From the NCBI RefSeq assembly GCF_032118995.1, contig NC_092657.1, positions 69,391-133,390 of the forward strand: DNA of 64,000 bases, in the 5' to 3' direction. A program made the translations under genes and the position numbers. The DNA is from Asterias amurensis. Its lineage: Eukaryota; Echinodermata; Asteroidea; Forcipulatida; Asteriidae. The notes beneath the pieces are model-generated. The model did not search any database and was not told where the DNA came from. It saw only the letters and a list, made by a program, of their open reading frames with translations. The stretch's first letter is position 1, and every line of letters begins with the position of its first letter. Below are positions 1-12,845 of this stretch, one piece after another.

Positions 1-844
1 CCCAACCCCCCAACCCCCCAACCCCCCAACCCCCCAACCCCCCAACCCCCTAACCCCCTAACCCCCCAACCCCCTAACCCCCTAACCCCCTAACCCCCTA
101 ACCCCCTAACCCCCTAACCCCCTAACCCCCTAACCCCCTAACCCCCTAACCCCCTAACCCCCTAACCCCCTAACCCCCTAACCCCCTAACCCCCTAACCC
201 CCTAACCCCCTAACCCCCTAACCCCCTAACCCCCTAACCCCCTAACCCCCTAACCCCCTAACCCCCTAACCCCCTAACCCCCTAACCCCCTAACCCCCTA
301 ACCCCCTAACCCCCTAACCCCCTAACCCCCTAACCCCCTAACCCCCTAACCCCCTAACCCCCTAACCCCCTAACCCCCTAACCCCCTAACCCCCTAACCC
401 CCTAACCCCCTAACCCCCTAACCCCCTAACCCCCTAACCCCCTAACCCCCTAACCCCCTAACCCCCTAACCCCCTAACCCCCTAACCCCCTAACCCCCTA
501 ACCCCCTAACCCCCTAACCCCCTAACCCCCTAACCCCCTAACCCCCTAACCCCCTAACCCCCTAACCCCCTAACCCCCTAACCCCCTAACCCCCTAACCC
601 CCTAACCCCCTAACCCCCTAACCCCCTAACCCCCTAACCCCCTAACCCCCTAACCCCCTAACCCCCTAACCCCCTAACCCCCTAACCCCCTAACCCCCTA
701 ACCCCCTAACCCCCTAACCCCCTAACCCCCTAACCCCCTAACCCCCTAACCCCCTAACCCCCTAACCCCCTAACCCCCTAACCCCCTAACCCCCTAACCC
801 CCTAACCCCCTAACCCCCTAACCCCCTAACCCCCTAACCCCCTA
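1..844. repeat. Telomere-like terminal array, 8-bp unit CCCCCTAA
   Basis: About 105 head-to-tail copies of CCCCCTAA (TTAGGGGG on the other strand) run unbroken from base 1. The C-rich strand is 5'->3' inward, as expected for the left end of a chromosome. Five units at 6-45 and one at 62-69 read CCCCCCAA, so the variants sit at the distal end. The usual animal unit is the 6-mer TTAGGG; here the G run is two bases longer in every unit. It could be a true telomere or a terminal satellite derived from one. Confidence 0.85.
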
Positions 845-918
845 CGGGAATCGAACCGGGGTCTCCTAGGTCAGACGCGAGCGTCTTATGCACAAGCCAA
901 CTGTGCTACCTCTCTTAG
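845..918 (-). repeat. tRNA-like sequence abutting the telomere array
   Basis: On the minus strand this has an A-box-like TAGCACAGTTGG and a B-box-like GGTTCGATTCC at tRNA spacing, so it looks like a tRNA-derived SINE head or tRNA pseudogene. The 3' end of the tRNA-like body runs directly into the telomere array. A related minus-strand copy lies at 49,750-49,818. I could not fold a clean cloverleaf with a 7-base anticodon loop, so I do not call a functional tRNA. Confidence 0.6.
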
Positions 919-1189
919 TATATCTCAACAGAATTCATAACCATAACAAGCCTGTGAAAATGTTAGCTCGATTGGTAGTCCAAGTTGCTAGATTTCTATG
1001 AAAGAACATTACACTCTTGTCACACCAAGTGCTGGGCTTTAAATGCTAAATGTAAAGACCTTAATTTAAAAGGTTTCACAATCAAATTCGTGGATAATTA
1101 CTTTACTGGCAAAAAATACATCACTTCATACGGACTTGTTTGTCACAATGTTTTCAACTATCAATCTCTCACCATTACTAGTAAGAAAG
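919..1189 (+). mobile_element. MITE family A, truncated copy
   Basis: Matches the inner part of the family seen complete at 13,364-13,757, from TATCTCAACA through CCTGTGAAAAT to CACCATTACTAGTAAG. The left end is cut by the tRNA-like element and the right end by the SINE that follows. The 74-residue open frame here is a by-product of the repeat. Confidence 0.7.
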
Positions 1190-1345
1190 TGTCGTGGCCG
1201 AGCGGTTAAGAGCACCGAATTCAAACTCTGGTGTTTCTGATCAGCAGGGTTCGAATCCCCAGACACTTGACCATTGCTTCGTCCAGCGGTGGGGCAGAGG
1301 GGGGTGGAACTGTGTGCCCATGACACCGGGTTGATGAACTAATTT
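1190..1345 (+). mobile_element. tRNA-derived SINE (Leu/Ser-like head)
   Basis: The head has an A-box-like TGGCCGAGCGGTTAAG and a B-box-like GGGTTCGAATCC, a type II tRNA pattern, followed by a degenerate body. The same head recurs at 32,905-33,044 (+), 18,765-18,845 (-) and 43,318-43,380 (-). It interrupts MITE family A, so it inserted later. Confidence 0.7.
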
Positions 1346-2900
1346 TTAGTTAACACACGGCGTACTAGTAAAGAAAGTGAAGGGTGTAATTGGAGCTGAT
1401 CACCGTTGATTGTTTTATAGTTTAATGAAACAAACAATATTCCCCTTCAACATACATGTACTATTGTCAAGATACACAGATATAACACATGTAGTCTTGT
1501 TGTACAATCATCTGTGTGACTGGTAAGGGTTAACGATTTATACAGAGATAACATACATAGGTGTACAGTTCTAATAAAAACATTGAATAGTGTGCGTTTT
1601 TTTCTCATTATTGTCTGGGTACCTCACAGTCGCACGACTACAATTTTGCAATGTTCAATTCGCAATGTCAAATTAATGTTCACATATGTTTTATTTAATA
1701 TATGCAATAGAAGACCAGTATCCAGTATGACTTTTTACAAGCAAAAATTGTGTCACGTACATTAAACATGACAGTTCAAAGTAAGAGACTTGGGGAATAA
1801 AACAAAATGTTACTGACGTTTAATAACTTCTGTACTGGGGCTGGGATACTTTAAGTTTATGTTTTGCGTCACACTGGAAACTTCAATACTTTAATTGGTT
1901 TAGGGAAGGTTCACAATTACTTGCATTGTAGTGCTATATGGGGGTTCCACATTGTGATTAGGTTGTAAGTACGTTATGAATGTTTGGCCGGTTTTTACCG
2001 TCGTTTCACGCGGTTTGACGCTATTGACGCTGTAGTTGTCGCGATGGATTTCAGGATTTAATATTTAGGTAATTTGAAAAGTACACTAGTGTTAATGAAG
2101 GTCAGTCGGTCTCCTTTGATGGTCAAAGAAATTATTGACGGTGTGATGGGGGCCATCACGGAGGTTTTATGGGGGTCACAGACAGTTCGGAAGATGGTAG
2201 ATGGTCAGTGATGGTATGCATCGGGTGCGCCGTTCAGTGTTCACGCTGTTTTAAATAACAATTTATTGAAAAAAAAATTAATTCATGACGGTCTTTTTGA
2301 TGTCTTGACGCTGTATAGAGCCATCTTGACGGTGTTTTAAAAGAAATTACGGTCAATTCAATTGACGGTCGTTTTCCTACATTTGTATTTTGTCGTATGC
2401 CTCATTTGCATATACCTATAGCTAGTGCAGCCCCACCCTACCCAGTAACCCACAAATACAAATTAAATTAACCCCGCCCACAAATAATTGCCACTCTAAA
2501 AGTGGCGCGTGACTTTGTGGTCGGGTTGTGGATCCCTCTATGTTCGTAGAGAATATCCACTGCATGTATAGCGCGCCTAGCAGTGAAGCTTACCGCAGCA
2601 GGGAACCATACTATCCACTGCCTCTTCACATCTAACGAAGCTTCAGGGTTCATATATAAGTGCATTCAAGTTCCAAAAATCCTAGTCATGGTTGCTAATT
2701 GTTGCTAAAAGTCGTCAGAGAAATACACATTCAGCACATACAGTTCTACCGAACCTTACAAAACTTATCTCAAAAATGATTTGTTATTGTTTATTATAAG
2801 ATTACAGCGGAAGATGGTTCAAAAACAACGCGACATTACCGAAAAGCCATATTTTCACGGTCGAAACTTGTCGATTTCATATGCAAACTATCGTTTTCAG
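1346..2900. other. No gene seen; TTGACGG-rich stretch at 1,980-2,380
   Basis: No frame here has recognisable domains or convincing splice structure. From about 1,980 to 2,380 the motif TTGACG followed by G or C and T recurs about seven times at irregular spacing, probably a degraded repeat. Confidence 0.5.
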
Positions 2901-2904
2901 CGCT

Positions 2905-3125
2905 GAAAGTGAACCAATCACAGACCATTCAGTTTTTTTTAACAAACCAATCGGAAACAAATAGCATGTAAGCCGGTCTCTCAATCACAAACCCTTCAGG
3001 TCATCCACGATAACATAGTACGACGATCACCAAGAACAGCTAAAAACAACCATTTCTTAATAATAAGCCAACAGCAAACAAATTCTACATTGCCGGGATC
3101 AACAAAGAGATTCAAGTATTAAGGT
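2905..3125 (+). promoter_or_regulatory. Possible promoter and first exon with 5' splice site
   Basis: Two CCAAT boxes (about 2,914 and 2,946) lie upstream of a strong 5' splice-site match, AAG then gtaagt, at about 3,122. A non-coding first exon of a plus-strand gene is possible. I see no TATA box and cannot identify a downstream exon, so this is weak. Confidence 0.15.
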
Positions 3126-3684
3126 AAGTCTCACGTTTTAGATTGTTTGGACACGATGTCTACATATTCAGACCGAACAAGTAGAAAAACAAACTTTCTG
3201 TTTGTGGCCAATAAGCAATAGTCTACCGATGCATTGTAAACGTAACACTCTGGGATATTTAACCATAATGACACACAAGTTAAATTTCAACTGGCAAAAA
3301 AACAGTAACACACGTTTAGTAAGATGGGCATGGACAGGAGGCAAAATATTGTATAAAAAAAAATCTCAGACAACAAACAAAATCGTAATACTAATAACAA
3401 CACTTTTTAATACACATCTGTTTCGGTTGTCATCAAATGCTAAGATTTTTATACCACAATCAGTAACCAAATCTGTTCATACTAAGAAGGCTGATTATCG
3501 GTGGTTTAGAGAAGAAGGTTTCTTTCAAGTAGGGATAAACACAAAAATAACAATTGATCAGTGCAACTACAACAGTTCAACATAATATATTTATCCAACT
3601 GTTGTTTAAAAAAAAAATGATTGATAGATGAACTTTAGAGATGAACTTTTAGAGAGTTCAAATAGTGTCACTTTAAGGGAAGGG

Positions 3685-3955
3685 TTACATTGGAGTAGGT
3701 AGCACTCCTAATGTAAGGGCATTACAAACTATTCATATACTAGCATCAACAATTAATAAAGCAACAGGTAACAGTGGACTAACACTCTTAATGTAAGGGC
3801 ATTACAAACTGTTCATTACTAGCATCAACAATTAATAAAGCAACAGGTAACAGTGGACTAACACTCTTAATGTAAGGTCATTACAAACTGTTCATTACTA
3901 GCATCAACAATTAATAAAGCAACAGGTTAACAGTGGAATAGTACTCTTACATATG
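3685..3955. repeat. 79-bp minisatellite, about 3.3 copies
   Basis: ATTAATAAAGCAACAGG recurs at 3,752, 3,831 and 3,910, a 79-bp period. Each unit also carries ACTCTTAATGTAAGGGCATTAC. Degenerate relatives of the short half continue to about 4,080. Confidence 0.8.
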
Positions 3956-4789
3956 TAAGGGTAAATACACTTACACATGTAACAGTCTTACTCCACTGTA
4001 AACTATTGCTTACTAGGATGTCTAAAGGGACCTGGTTACATTGGGATAACACTCTTACACATGTAAGGGCATTACAGAGTAGTGCTTACTACAATAAATA
4101 GAAACTTTTGTATATATAATTGCAACGACATTTCACATTACATTAATGTAGTTATGTAAAAGCATAACCAAGAATTACAGGCCAAAGTTTGACAGCAACA
4201 AGAAAACATTTTCACATATTATGACAACAACACTTCTCAGAGTGCATTTTAAGTCTATTAGCCTGTTAAACAGGAACTTATTTTCAGGCAGGTAAACTTA
4301 ACTATATTCACACATTGAATGCACCCCAAAAAGTTCAGGTGGTTTTTCAAGACCTGACTGAATGCCAGCTTTCAGCTTTTATCAAGATAACTCTCAATAA
4401 CAAAGATAACTACAAATGGGGTCTAAGGACATTTCAGCAGGTCAAATGGACACACCCACTAATAATAAGTTTTATCAGGTTAAAGATTCAAATGGGGTCT
4501 GCGGCCATAGACCGGTGGTTTACAAAATGTATGACAGTACCCATGCCTCGATACATGGCACTTTACAAAGTCTTTTCATCGTGCTTTTTTAAGGTTCACT
4601 CTCCAGCTGATAATAAAAGCTCTACGTTGAGGTACCTGAACATTTAATGACTGTCAAATATGTTACTTGACATTCAGTGTAGTAGTTTCAGTTACTAGGT
4701 ACATAAATTAACTATTTTTTGGTTAAACACACTGCACACTATTGTCAACGACCAAATCTTCTCACATGCTGTATCTGAAAATATACAAA

Positions 4790-5098
4790 ACAAAACAAAC
4801 CTGTGAAAACTTTAGCCCAATTGGTCGTGGAGGGTTCCGAGAATAATTGACGAAAAAACACCCTTGTCACATAAAGTTGTGGGCTTTTAGATGGTGCATT
4901 TAGAGACCTTATTCATTCGAAATCTGAGATCTCAAAATCCAATTTTTGGAAAATTAATTCTGTCTAGAAACTACTCTACTGCAGAGGGAGCCGTTTCTCA
5001 CAATGTTTTGTACCATCAAGTTCTCCCCATTACTCATCATCAATTTAATGCCAATAATTATTTTTAGTAGTTTACCAAGGTGTCCACTGCCTTTCACT
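4790..5098 (+). mobile_element. MITE family A, 5' truncated
   Basis: Contains the family landmarks CCTGTGAAAACTTTAG, CAGAGGGAGCCGTTTCTCAC and the 3' terminus GGTGTCCACTGCCTTTC. The first third is missing. Confidence 0.75.
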
Positions 5099-6374
5099 TT
5101 ACTAAATTACCTACAGTACAAATAAAGTTTACTTCAAAGAAAATTCAGTGTTCTTTAATTACACTATATGTCCTCCAAGGGAAATTTACTGTACTTTAAT
5201 TAAAGTATGTACTTCAAGGAAAATTTACAGCACTTGTTTTACAATATGTAATTCAGGGAAATTTACTATACTTTAATTACAGTATGTACAGAAACACCTT
5301 TACAATTTTAAATCACACTTTCACGTTATTTTCAAAATTAGGTTTGATTATTAAAGTCACTGTATTTGGTGTAAAATTGCTGTTTTAATTCTATGAATTT
5401 AATATTATTGTTGGTTTCTTTCTAAAGGAATAAAATAAGTGTCTTTGTTTCAAAACAACAGGTCATCAACAAAATTTGTTTCATTTATGTTTTGATAATG
5501 TATTGTTCTTTCAGTCCTCAAATTTGGACACTTTGAAAAGCAACAACACCATTTACTGACTGTTTTGGAAAACTTCACATTTGGAAACAATGTTTTTCAC
5601 CTGTTTCCTGTCAACTTGAAACTTTTAATGATCGAGCAGCAACTTTGCTTTTGTTTATGTTTTCAGGACTTACCAAGTAAATCAGATTACATAATGCTGC
5701 TTCTTAATATAATAATTTTTATGTTATTTTTGATACTTTTTTTAATTACTAATATTTGTTAACATGTTATATTTCGACCTTTTGGGTGTAAAGCTTGTAT
5801 TCAGTTTTCGGCCTGATATATACTTACATTCATGTTCTATTTGCATTTAAAACAACGCAAACAGTTATCTCTGATGCATTAATTTACAATGCCTTGTAGC
5901 TAGTCTAACAATACTTTAATAATCAGTACCCACAAAATGCAAGGACTGGTATAAAATACAAGTCTACTTTCAAGCGCCACCCAGACTTCGCGTACGTTTA
6001 ACGAATGTACAAATGGCTTGAGCTCATGCTTTTCTTCCAGGAGTATCTCGACATCGTACACTTGTTTCACGGATTGTACAAGCTTTTTTGTAAGAGAGGA
6101 TCTACAGATAATAAGATAGCTTCTGTCCCAAAAAGTAGTCAATAAGGTTACTTTCTACTTTGATACTTGAGCCTATTTTATGTCGTTTCAACAGTGTTTG
6201 TGACCTTCATGTTCGTGCTCATTGACATTGAACTGGTGTTGTGACCGGGCCACTGCACACATGGAAAGTTGCATCGTTGTTTGGAATTCTTCACTTTCAT
6301 CGGTAAGTGTGTTACTATTAATGTACTATACTTAGAATACGTAGGACTAGGTTGTAGGTAGAAGCTCACAGACT
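5099..6374. other. AT-rich stretch without recognisable gene
   Basis: A diffuse repeat around GGGAAATTTACTGTACTTTAA occurs three or four times at 5,110-5,290. Nothing else stands out; short open frames here have no protein-like features. Confidence 0.4.
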
Positions 6375-6842
6375 TTTAGGCAATGAGAACGAAAATGATA
6401 GATTTGCGTCCACCGCCCGCATGCTCTGAAAGCTACCGCCGAAAAATTTAATTACTTTCACAAAATTTCATTAGTTTCACAAAAAAGGCTATGCATCATC
6501 ACAAATGTTCAAGTTAAAATCATCAAACAAGGGTAAAAGGTTATATTTACGCATTTTAGTATTGTCATTGCGATCGCGATCATTCTGTTTGCAGTTAAAC
6601 CCGCATAAGATCTGCTGCCGTTCATCTGTCGAGCACAATCGACAAATTTGCCCAATTTCTGCACAATTTTTAATTTGCGCTATGCAGAATAGACAAATTT
6701 GTGTATCGAGCTCCACTTTGCGCAATTTGAAGATTGCGCATCTTCATGTGCAAAATAATGAATAGAAAAAGAAAAAAAGCCTCATGTCCTTTCAAAAAGG
6801 CCCGGACGCAAATCTAAAACTTTCATTCTCATGGCCTTAAAC
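6375..6842. mobile_element. TIR element (MITE), about 468 bp
   Basis: The left end (GGCAATGAGAACGAAA, then GATTTGCGTCC) is repeated inverted at the right end (GGACGCAAATC, then TTTCATTCTCATGGCC). The arms are about 38 bp with a few mismatches. The interior is AT-rich and has no transposase. Two overlapping open frames of 78 and 86 codons on opposite strands are explained by this palindromic element. Confidence 0.7.
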
Positions 6843-8099
6843 AAGTAAATAAGGGGAGTCCAAAAAAAACTTTGCAAACGTTAGCTAATATTTTATAAAA
6901 TGAAATTAAAAACAGGATTCCAAATTGGATTGGGTTGGCATTTTTATCTAAGTTTCGTCTGTTTGATTGCAGCATGATTTCAAATTTTCATACCTTAATA
7001 TGTAAAAGTGGTGCATCAGTTCATCGTAGTCATGATAATTTATGTTGGTTTTTCAAGACATTTATGCCAAAACACAACCCCATGAAGTAGGCAGCCCCAT
7101 GAATACCCACTGACAACAGTAGGCATTAAAACTAAGATCATGGGTCACTTTTTGCCATTTTGTACGTTTCATGAGGACTGTAGCTGACTGAGAATCACAG
7201 AAGAAAAAAAAAAACAGTTTAAGAGCAACATAGTAAACATAGCCCACGATTTGTCACAGGTACTTCTAAAAAACTACAGTAACTATAAAGCTCCCCGTGA
7301 GAGAGCCTTATAGTTTCTAGAAGTATGTCACTCTGTCTTCAATTAGAAACTTCAATAATGGACAGACTCCTCCTAAGTTCCATAATAAATAGAGACAAAG
7401 CTGCAGGATATGTTTCTTTTTCAGTACTTCAAGGAAGCAGCTTCATGTAACACATATTCTAATAAAAGGTTTTACATTTGACGGAATGGACAGAACTGTG
7501 AGGTCCTAATCAATCATGTGTTTCGGGAGTACTTGAGTACAATCAATAAGAAAGCTATAATGCATAAACTTACAACTATGCTTTTTCGTGTCCCCTTCTA
7601 AAAACCATTTTAATCCTGTCTTGCTAGGAACTTTATGATGTGCCTGTGTTATTTGTACATATTATAATGAAATTCATCTGAATGACTACATATTAAAACA
7701 ATTTTGTTTTTCTCTCTCTCTTTCTTCAATAGTTCAAACTACAACTTCTCTGATTCTTCCTCGACTTGCTGTCATCACAGAAGGCCACAAGCATGGTGAA
7801 ACAGAGTGACAATGTCACCTCATAGGCTAAACACTCCAAAAAGAGATTGAACTTGTTGTGTCGGCAAATGTACCCTGTAGGGATGTAAGCATTTGACCAG
7901 TCCGTTGGGACAGTTTCTTTTCCTCTTTTTCGGCCAATTGTGTCAGTTCACCTGACGGGACAAAAAGTGATTGACGGGACATAATACGACTGACGGGACA
8001 CTATTTCAAGACGTCACATTATTCTCTTTACTAAATATCAGTAAACAAAAATGGTTTTTGTTTTTTAGTTCAGGCGAATTGGATAGTAGATACATTTAA
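6843..8099. other. No gene seen
   Basis: Non-coding by inspection. At 7,950-8,000 the motif TGACGGGACA occurs three times at about 20-bp spacing. A pyrimidine tract lies at 7,707-7,727. Confidence 0.4.
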
Positions 8100-8440
8100 T
8101 ACACTGGACACCTTTGGTAATTGTCGAAGACCAGTCCTTTCACTTGGTGTATCTCAACATACGCATAAAATAATAAATCTGTAACAATTGGAGCTCAATA
8201 TTTATCGAAGATAACAGACAATAATGGAAGAAAAAACAGCAAACGTTGTGTATTTTCAGATTCTTTAATTTAAGACCTCAGCTGAGGTCTCAAATTCAAT
8301 TCTAAATATCTTGCTTCAGAGGGAGCTGTTTCTCACAATGTTTTATACTATCAACAGATCTCCATTGTTAGTTACTACTAAGTAAGTTTGTATGCTAACA
8401 ATTAATAATTTTGAGTAATTACCAATAGTGTCCAGTGCCA
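8100..8440. mobile_element. MITE family A, shortened copy
   Basis: Starts at ACACTGGACACCTTTGGTAATT and ends at ACCAATAGTGTCCAGTGCC, which are inverted termini. The centre holds the perfect palindrome GACCTCAGCTGAGGTC (about 8,275-8,290). It is a deletion derivative of the roughly 390-bp family. Confidence 0.75.
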
Positions 8441-11251
8441 GTACCAAAACAAGGATATACTTCAGTATACGGATTTGTGAAGAATATATGACGATCAAAA
8501 CCCACCGCAGAAAAATGTATGCTGCCATGGAATGTGAATCTGTTGAAATTGGTGCTTTCTTGCAGGTAAAATTTGAGTTCTGAAGCTTTGAAATTTTTCG
8601 GCCCCAGAAATGGACCCTGATATCCAGGACATCACTGTAGTACAATACGAAAGTGTAAGGCCTCCAGGGCTAAGTTCACAGGGAACTTTGATGGCCCAAC
8701 GTTGATCACAGAGATCGACGCTCAGAGTGAGCTCACTGGGGTTGACAAGTGCTTGTTTATTATCAGTTGAATAGTCCACCTACTTTGGAAACTTGAATGA
8801 GACAAAGCAAAACACAGGCATGGGAATGGGCGATGATGAAAAAACAGGAAATCAATTTTGTACGAAAAAAATTGAACGCTAAACATGCGTGTCAGGATTT
8901 TGGGCAATGTCCATAATTTGGGCAAGCTAGCTAGGTGACCCAGGCGTCAGTGCTGCACCGAGTGAACTGTTGTCAGTTCCTTTTCTGCAAAATAGGTCAA
9001 CTTACATTTTCAGATTAGAGAAGAGGGATATTAGCGAAATCCAAATGTATACCCAGGGCCTACAACTCACCCCCCAAATTTTATATCAAATTCACACTGA
9101 ACTCGAAGACCACAAATTTGAAAGGGGAAAAACAGGAATTCATGTTTAAACAGGAAAATTCTCATGCCTGAAAACAGTCGGCGTGCTAGTGCATGCGTTT
9201 TGGCCTTGATAAATTTGCTAGTGCATTTGGGAAGACAGGTTTGTTGAAGGTATTTCGATTGGATTTGACAAAGTGAGGCAATTAAAGAATTTTTTCACAT
9301 AGAGCTGTGTGTCAGAGTCCCCTCATTTATGTTCTCTCAAACCCCCCAGAGATATTTCCAACCCGGCCCCCGGAGTGCAACAGACAAACAGTAACCGGTC
9401 GGGCGGTAGATTTCCACCAAAACGAGCCTGCAGCCTTAGCCCGAGACTGCTCGTAGTATTCCCCGGGTCTGAGGTTCGATTTGGATTCGGGATAAGGGGA
9501 ACTTTAGGCCCAGTGGTTAGACTTCTCCCAAGACTTTAAAATTAGTCTCGCAGGAAACACGCCACAGTATGTGATCATAATATTTCATGTGGGAGTGTAA
9601 ATTTCACCCGGGATTGGAAAAAAGGTCTCAAAGCTGATATTTAACCATAAATACATATCTTAATTGGATGTGAACTACAACACAAATGTGTGATTCAATA
9701 TTTATTTCCTGATTTAGGGTACCCACACCTGTTCCAGATCCTCGAACTTCAATTATCATAAACATTTATCAATCTAAGGAGACAAAAGGGAAAAGTGGTT
9801 TTGGACAGCTTAGATTGTCTACTTTGCATGCGGTAATTATTTGAAAGCATATATGAGCTTTTACAATTCAATGCAAAAACAACACATTTATGTGGAATTA
9901 GCCAAACATAAATTTGTCTGGGGATCATGTCATACGCAAGTTAAGTCCAAGGAAGAATGGGCTAGACTCTTAACTGATCATCAGCAGTAATAAGTTGTGA
10001 CACATCTTATGCATTTTGTGAGCACTGTAATGGAACACAAAGCCTTTTAGGGCCTGGGGTCCGGGCCTGCCTACAGGAACAAATTTTGCATTTCAGATGC
10101 TCTGTGATGCAATCTAAGGCAATTAAGAGCCCTAATGGCAAACAAAACAGAACAAAATAAACACCCTCACATACTTCTCAAATGAATATGGAGTCAAATA
10201 ATAACAGCCCTTAGTGCAAAGTTACCTGGATAAAACATGGCCAATATATCGCTCAAACAAGTCATAGAGGCCGCAGACTGACAATAGCATACAGAGATGG
10301 CGCGTCTCAATAAAGTAAACATACAGTAACTACAGTACAAGAGAACAAAAAAGTATGGAGACAACACGCATGTACATGTATTTGCCCTCTTATGAGACAC
10401 ACAAGTTAGCAAAAACTGGGGGAATATTGTTCACCGCAGAACATGGGGGGGACACACATGTCCCCAATTCCCCTACCCCTGATTGACGCACATGCATTGA
10501 CTTAGTGTAACCCTGATGTAGCTTCGACAAAAAGAGCATTTGAGGTACTGAGCATTATTTTGAGGTAGTGGTACAGTAGTACATATGCATTTATTTTTTA
10601 AGGCCAGCTATGGTTAGTAATGGTGTAAGAGGAAATCGCAGCTTGGAAACAGTTCTATTTAATTTTAGATATTGAAAGTGTACATATATGCAGCACAACT
10701 AAACTTCTTTTCCTTGTGGGGGAAACACTTTATACACGTACATGGGTCAGCGCATTGTACACAACACAGCTCTTTCTTATTCGTTAAGACATTTTATTGT
10801 GATTATAAAAGTGGGAACAAATGAACTTGCAATTTGAACACAGCAAATTGTAATTAATCACAGCAGTACCATTAGGATCTATACAGGTAGATTCACAGGT
10901 AAATTTATGCAGAGTTCTTTTGATTGTTGGAAACAGTTTCCATTGTAAAACAGAATTTCAGAAGCTTTATACTGTGAAACTTCTCAGATTCAACACATAA
11001 ATACATAGTGTATGTTTCTACATTGACACATTAATTTTAACTTAAATGTAGGGCCATGCATGCATGAGGGTCTGCACGTTTATAGCCCAGTGGCAGAAGT
11101 TTGTGCAGTAAAGACAAGACAAGGCAGTACCATAAACAGGTTCACAGGCAAAATATTTCTTGGAACTATCCGTTCAATTGTTTTAATACTTTATAAATGT
11201 AGTTGTATACAATCTTAAAAAACGGGCCCATTTTTTAGATAGCAGAAACTT
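8441..11251. other. No gene seen; GC-rich block at 9,340-9,500
   Basis: This long stretch shows no domain-bearing frame on either strand. The block at about 9,340-9,500 is markedly richer in CpG and GC than its surroundings and may be the remnant of a mobile element or an unrecognised exon. The 76-codon frame through it has no features I recognise. Confidence 0.35.
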
Positions 11252-11376
11252 CCCAGCAAATGTCAACAAAGAAATAATAATCCCTATAGGGATACACACT
11301 TTGAAGAGCGTTACCAGCAAATGTCAACAAAGAAATAATAATCCCTATAGGGATACACACTCTGAAGAGCGTTACT
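11252..11376. repeat. 61-bp direct duplication
   Basis: CCAGCAAATGTCAACAAAG through GAAGAGCGTTA occurs twice, starting at 11,252 and 11,313, almost identical. It contains the palindrome TCCCTATAGGGA. Confidence 0.9.
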
Positions 11377-12778
11377 GCCATTATGCTTCTTATATTTAAA
11401 AGGCAATGTATTTACTTCACAGTGAAATGTGTCTCAAAGTGCACTTTACTATACAAAGCTGCTGTAATTTTTACTACATGTATGTAAGTCTGTAATTAGT
11501 CATTTTAAAATGTATACAAACCATTTGATCAGAAGATTTCAGTTACAAGTTTAGTCATATTGCTGGTTAGCAAATTTAAAAGCATGTTAATTGTAAGATT
11601 AGATTGGGGCGTCTGAATTTATTGAAACGGGATTTTGTACAATTAGTGTATACCTTTGATTCTTTGAACCATATCAATGGTAGAGAATACAATAAAATGA
11701 ACCTGTGACAAATTAATTTTAATCCGCTTCAGGAGTCGCAATGTGATTGCAAAAATCATCCACTGGTGTATAGCTCACTTAATAAGTAGTGGGGTTTCAA
11801 AAGACTACAAAATCATTTAAATTTTTTAATCTAGTTAAAACTTGACGTTTATCTAATAGACAAAACAGTGGACATTAACCAATTAACAATGTTGGTTTTA
11901 CACAAAAGTACAATTTGATTCACTTTACGACCATTTGGATATCTTTATCATACCACAGCAGTCTCCACTCACAAACAGGGCCATTCCAATAAGGAGATCA
12001 AATCAATCTAACAGTAACTATGTTCCTTTAGAACTTCCTATTTGTACATGTATGTATTCTTTGTGAAGAGATCAGTCCTTGTACAAGCTTAGGCTTCTTG
12101 TCTGCGACCTCCCACTATATGATTAACTTCTGTTAAGTAGTTTTTCATTATATTGCACTACCTAATGGTATGGAAAATAAACCTAATATCTGAACCACCA
12201 TAATTTAAGTGTGCCACAAACTACAAAAAGAAGAGTGGACTCAAAAGCTATTAAACTCCCACCAGTAAACAAACACTAAATTAAGAGCAAATCAAAAACA
12301 TGACAATAAGTGTCATACATTAGCCTTTTACCTTTACTAAATTGTATTGGACTTCAGTTTCCATCCTATTGGCTAATTGAAGGAGGTTTACAGTCACCAA
12401 GTACTGGTTCTATTCTATTTGATTCTATTCTATTCTACTATCCTATATTTAACGATTCTTTTTAGGAGATTTCTTCAACATAGTTAATTGATGGGCTATC
12501 TTTGCCTGAGTCTAAAGATGGAGTTTGACCGTAAAGAAGCAGCACGCACCTCCGCACAAGGCAGAAGTGCCACACACCTCCGCATCAATGCAGAAGTGGC
12601 ACGCACCTTTGCATGATGAGTGCAATCTCACAATGTCACCATTATAGGAGCTGATCACCCATGATGAGAGACAGACCGTACTGGGATACAATGCAAGACA
12701 TCATACTGGGGTGACGAGCCTTCCAAACGCTGTCGCCTCCATCTTTTGAGTTTAATTAGGTTTACAAATGTAGACTAA
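11377..12778. other. No gene seen
   Basis: AT-rich and non-coding by inspection. A short TTCTA-type microsatellite lies at about 12,410-12,440. Two or three copies of a GCACGCACCTCCGCA-like phrase lie at 12,540-12,615. Confidence 0.4.
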
Positions 12779-12845
12779 CCCCCCCCCCCTTCACACTGCA
12801 TAATCCCACTCCCCCCTCCCCACCCCCCCCCCCCTCCCCCAAAAA
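12779..12845. repeat. Poly-C/pyrimidine tract
   Basis: Several runs of 8-12 C on the plus strand, with the potential to form G-quadruplex or i-motif structures. Homopolymer lengths may be unreliable. Confidence 0.8.

Noticed and set aside
845-918. Functional tRNA gene
   Set aside because: Promoter boxes are present but the anticodon arm does not give a 7-base loop and the acceptor ends do not pair well.
3202-3585. 127-codon plus-strand frame
   Set aside because: Longest frame in the first 16 kb, but no domain, signal peptide or paralog is visible and composition follows the AT-rich background.
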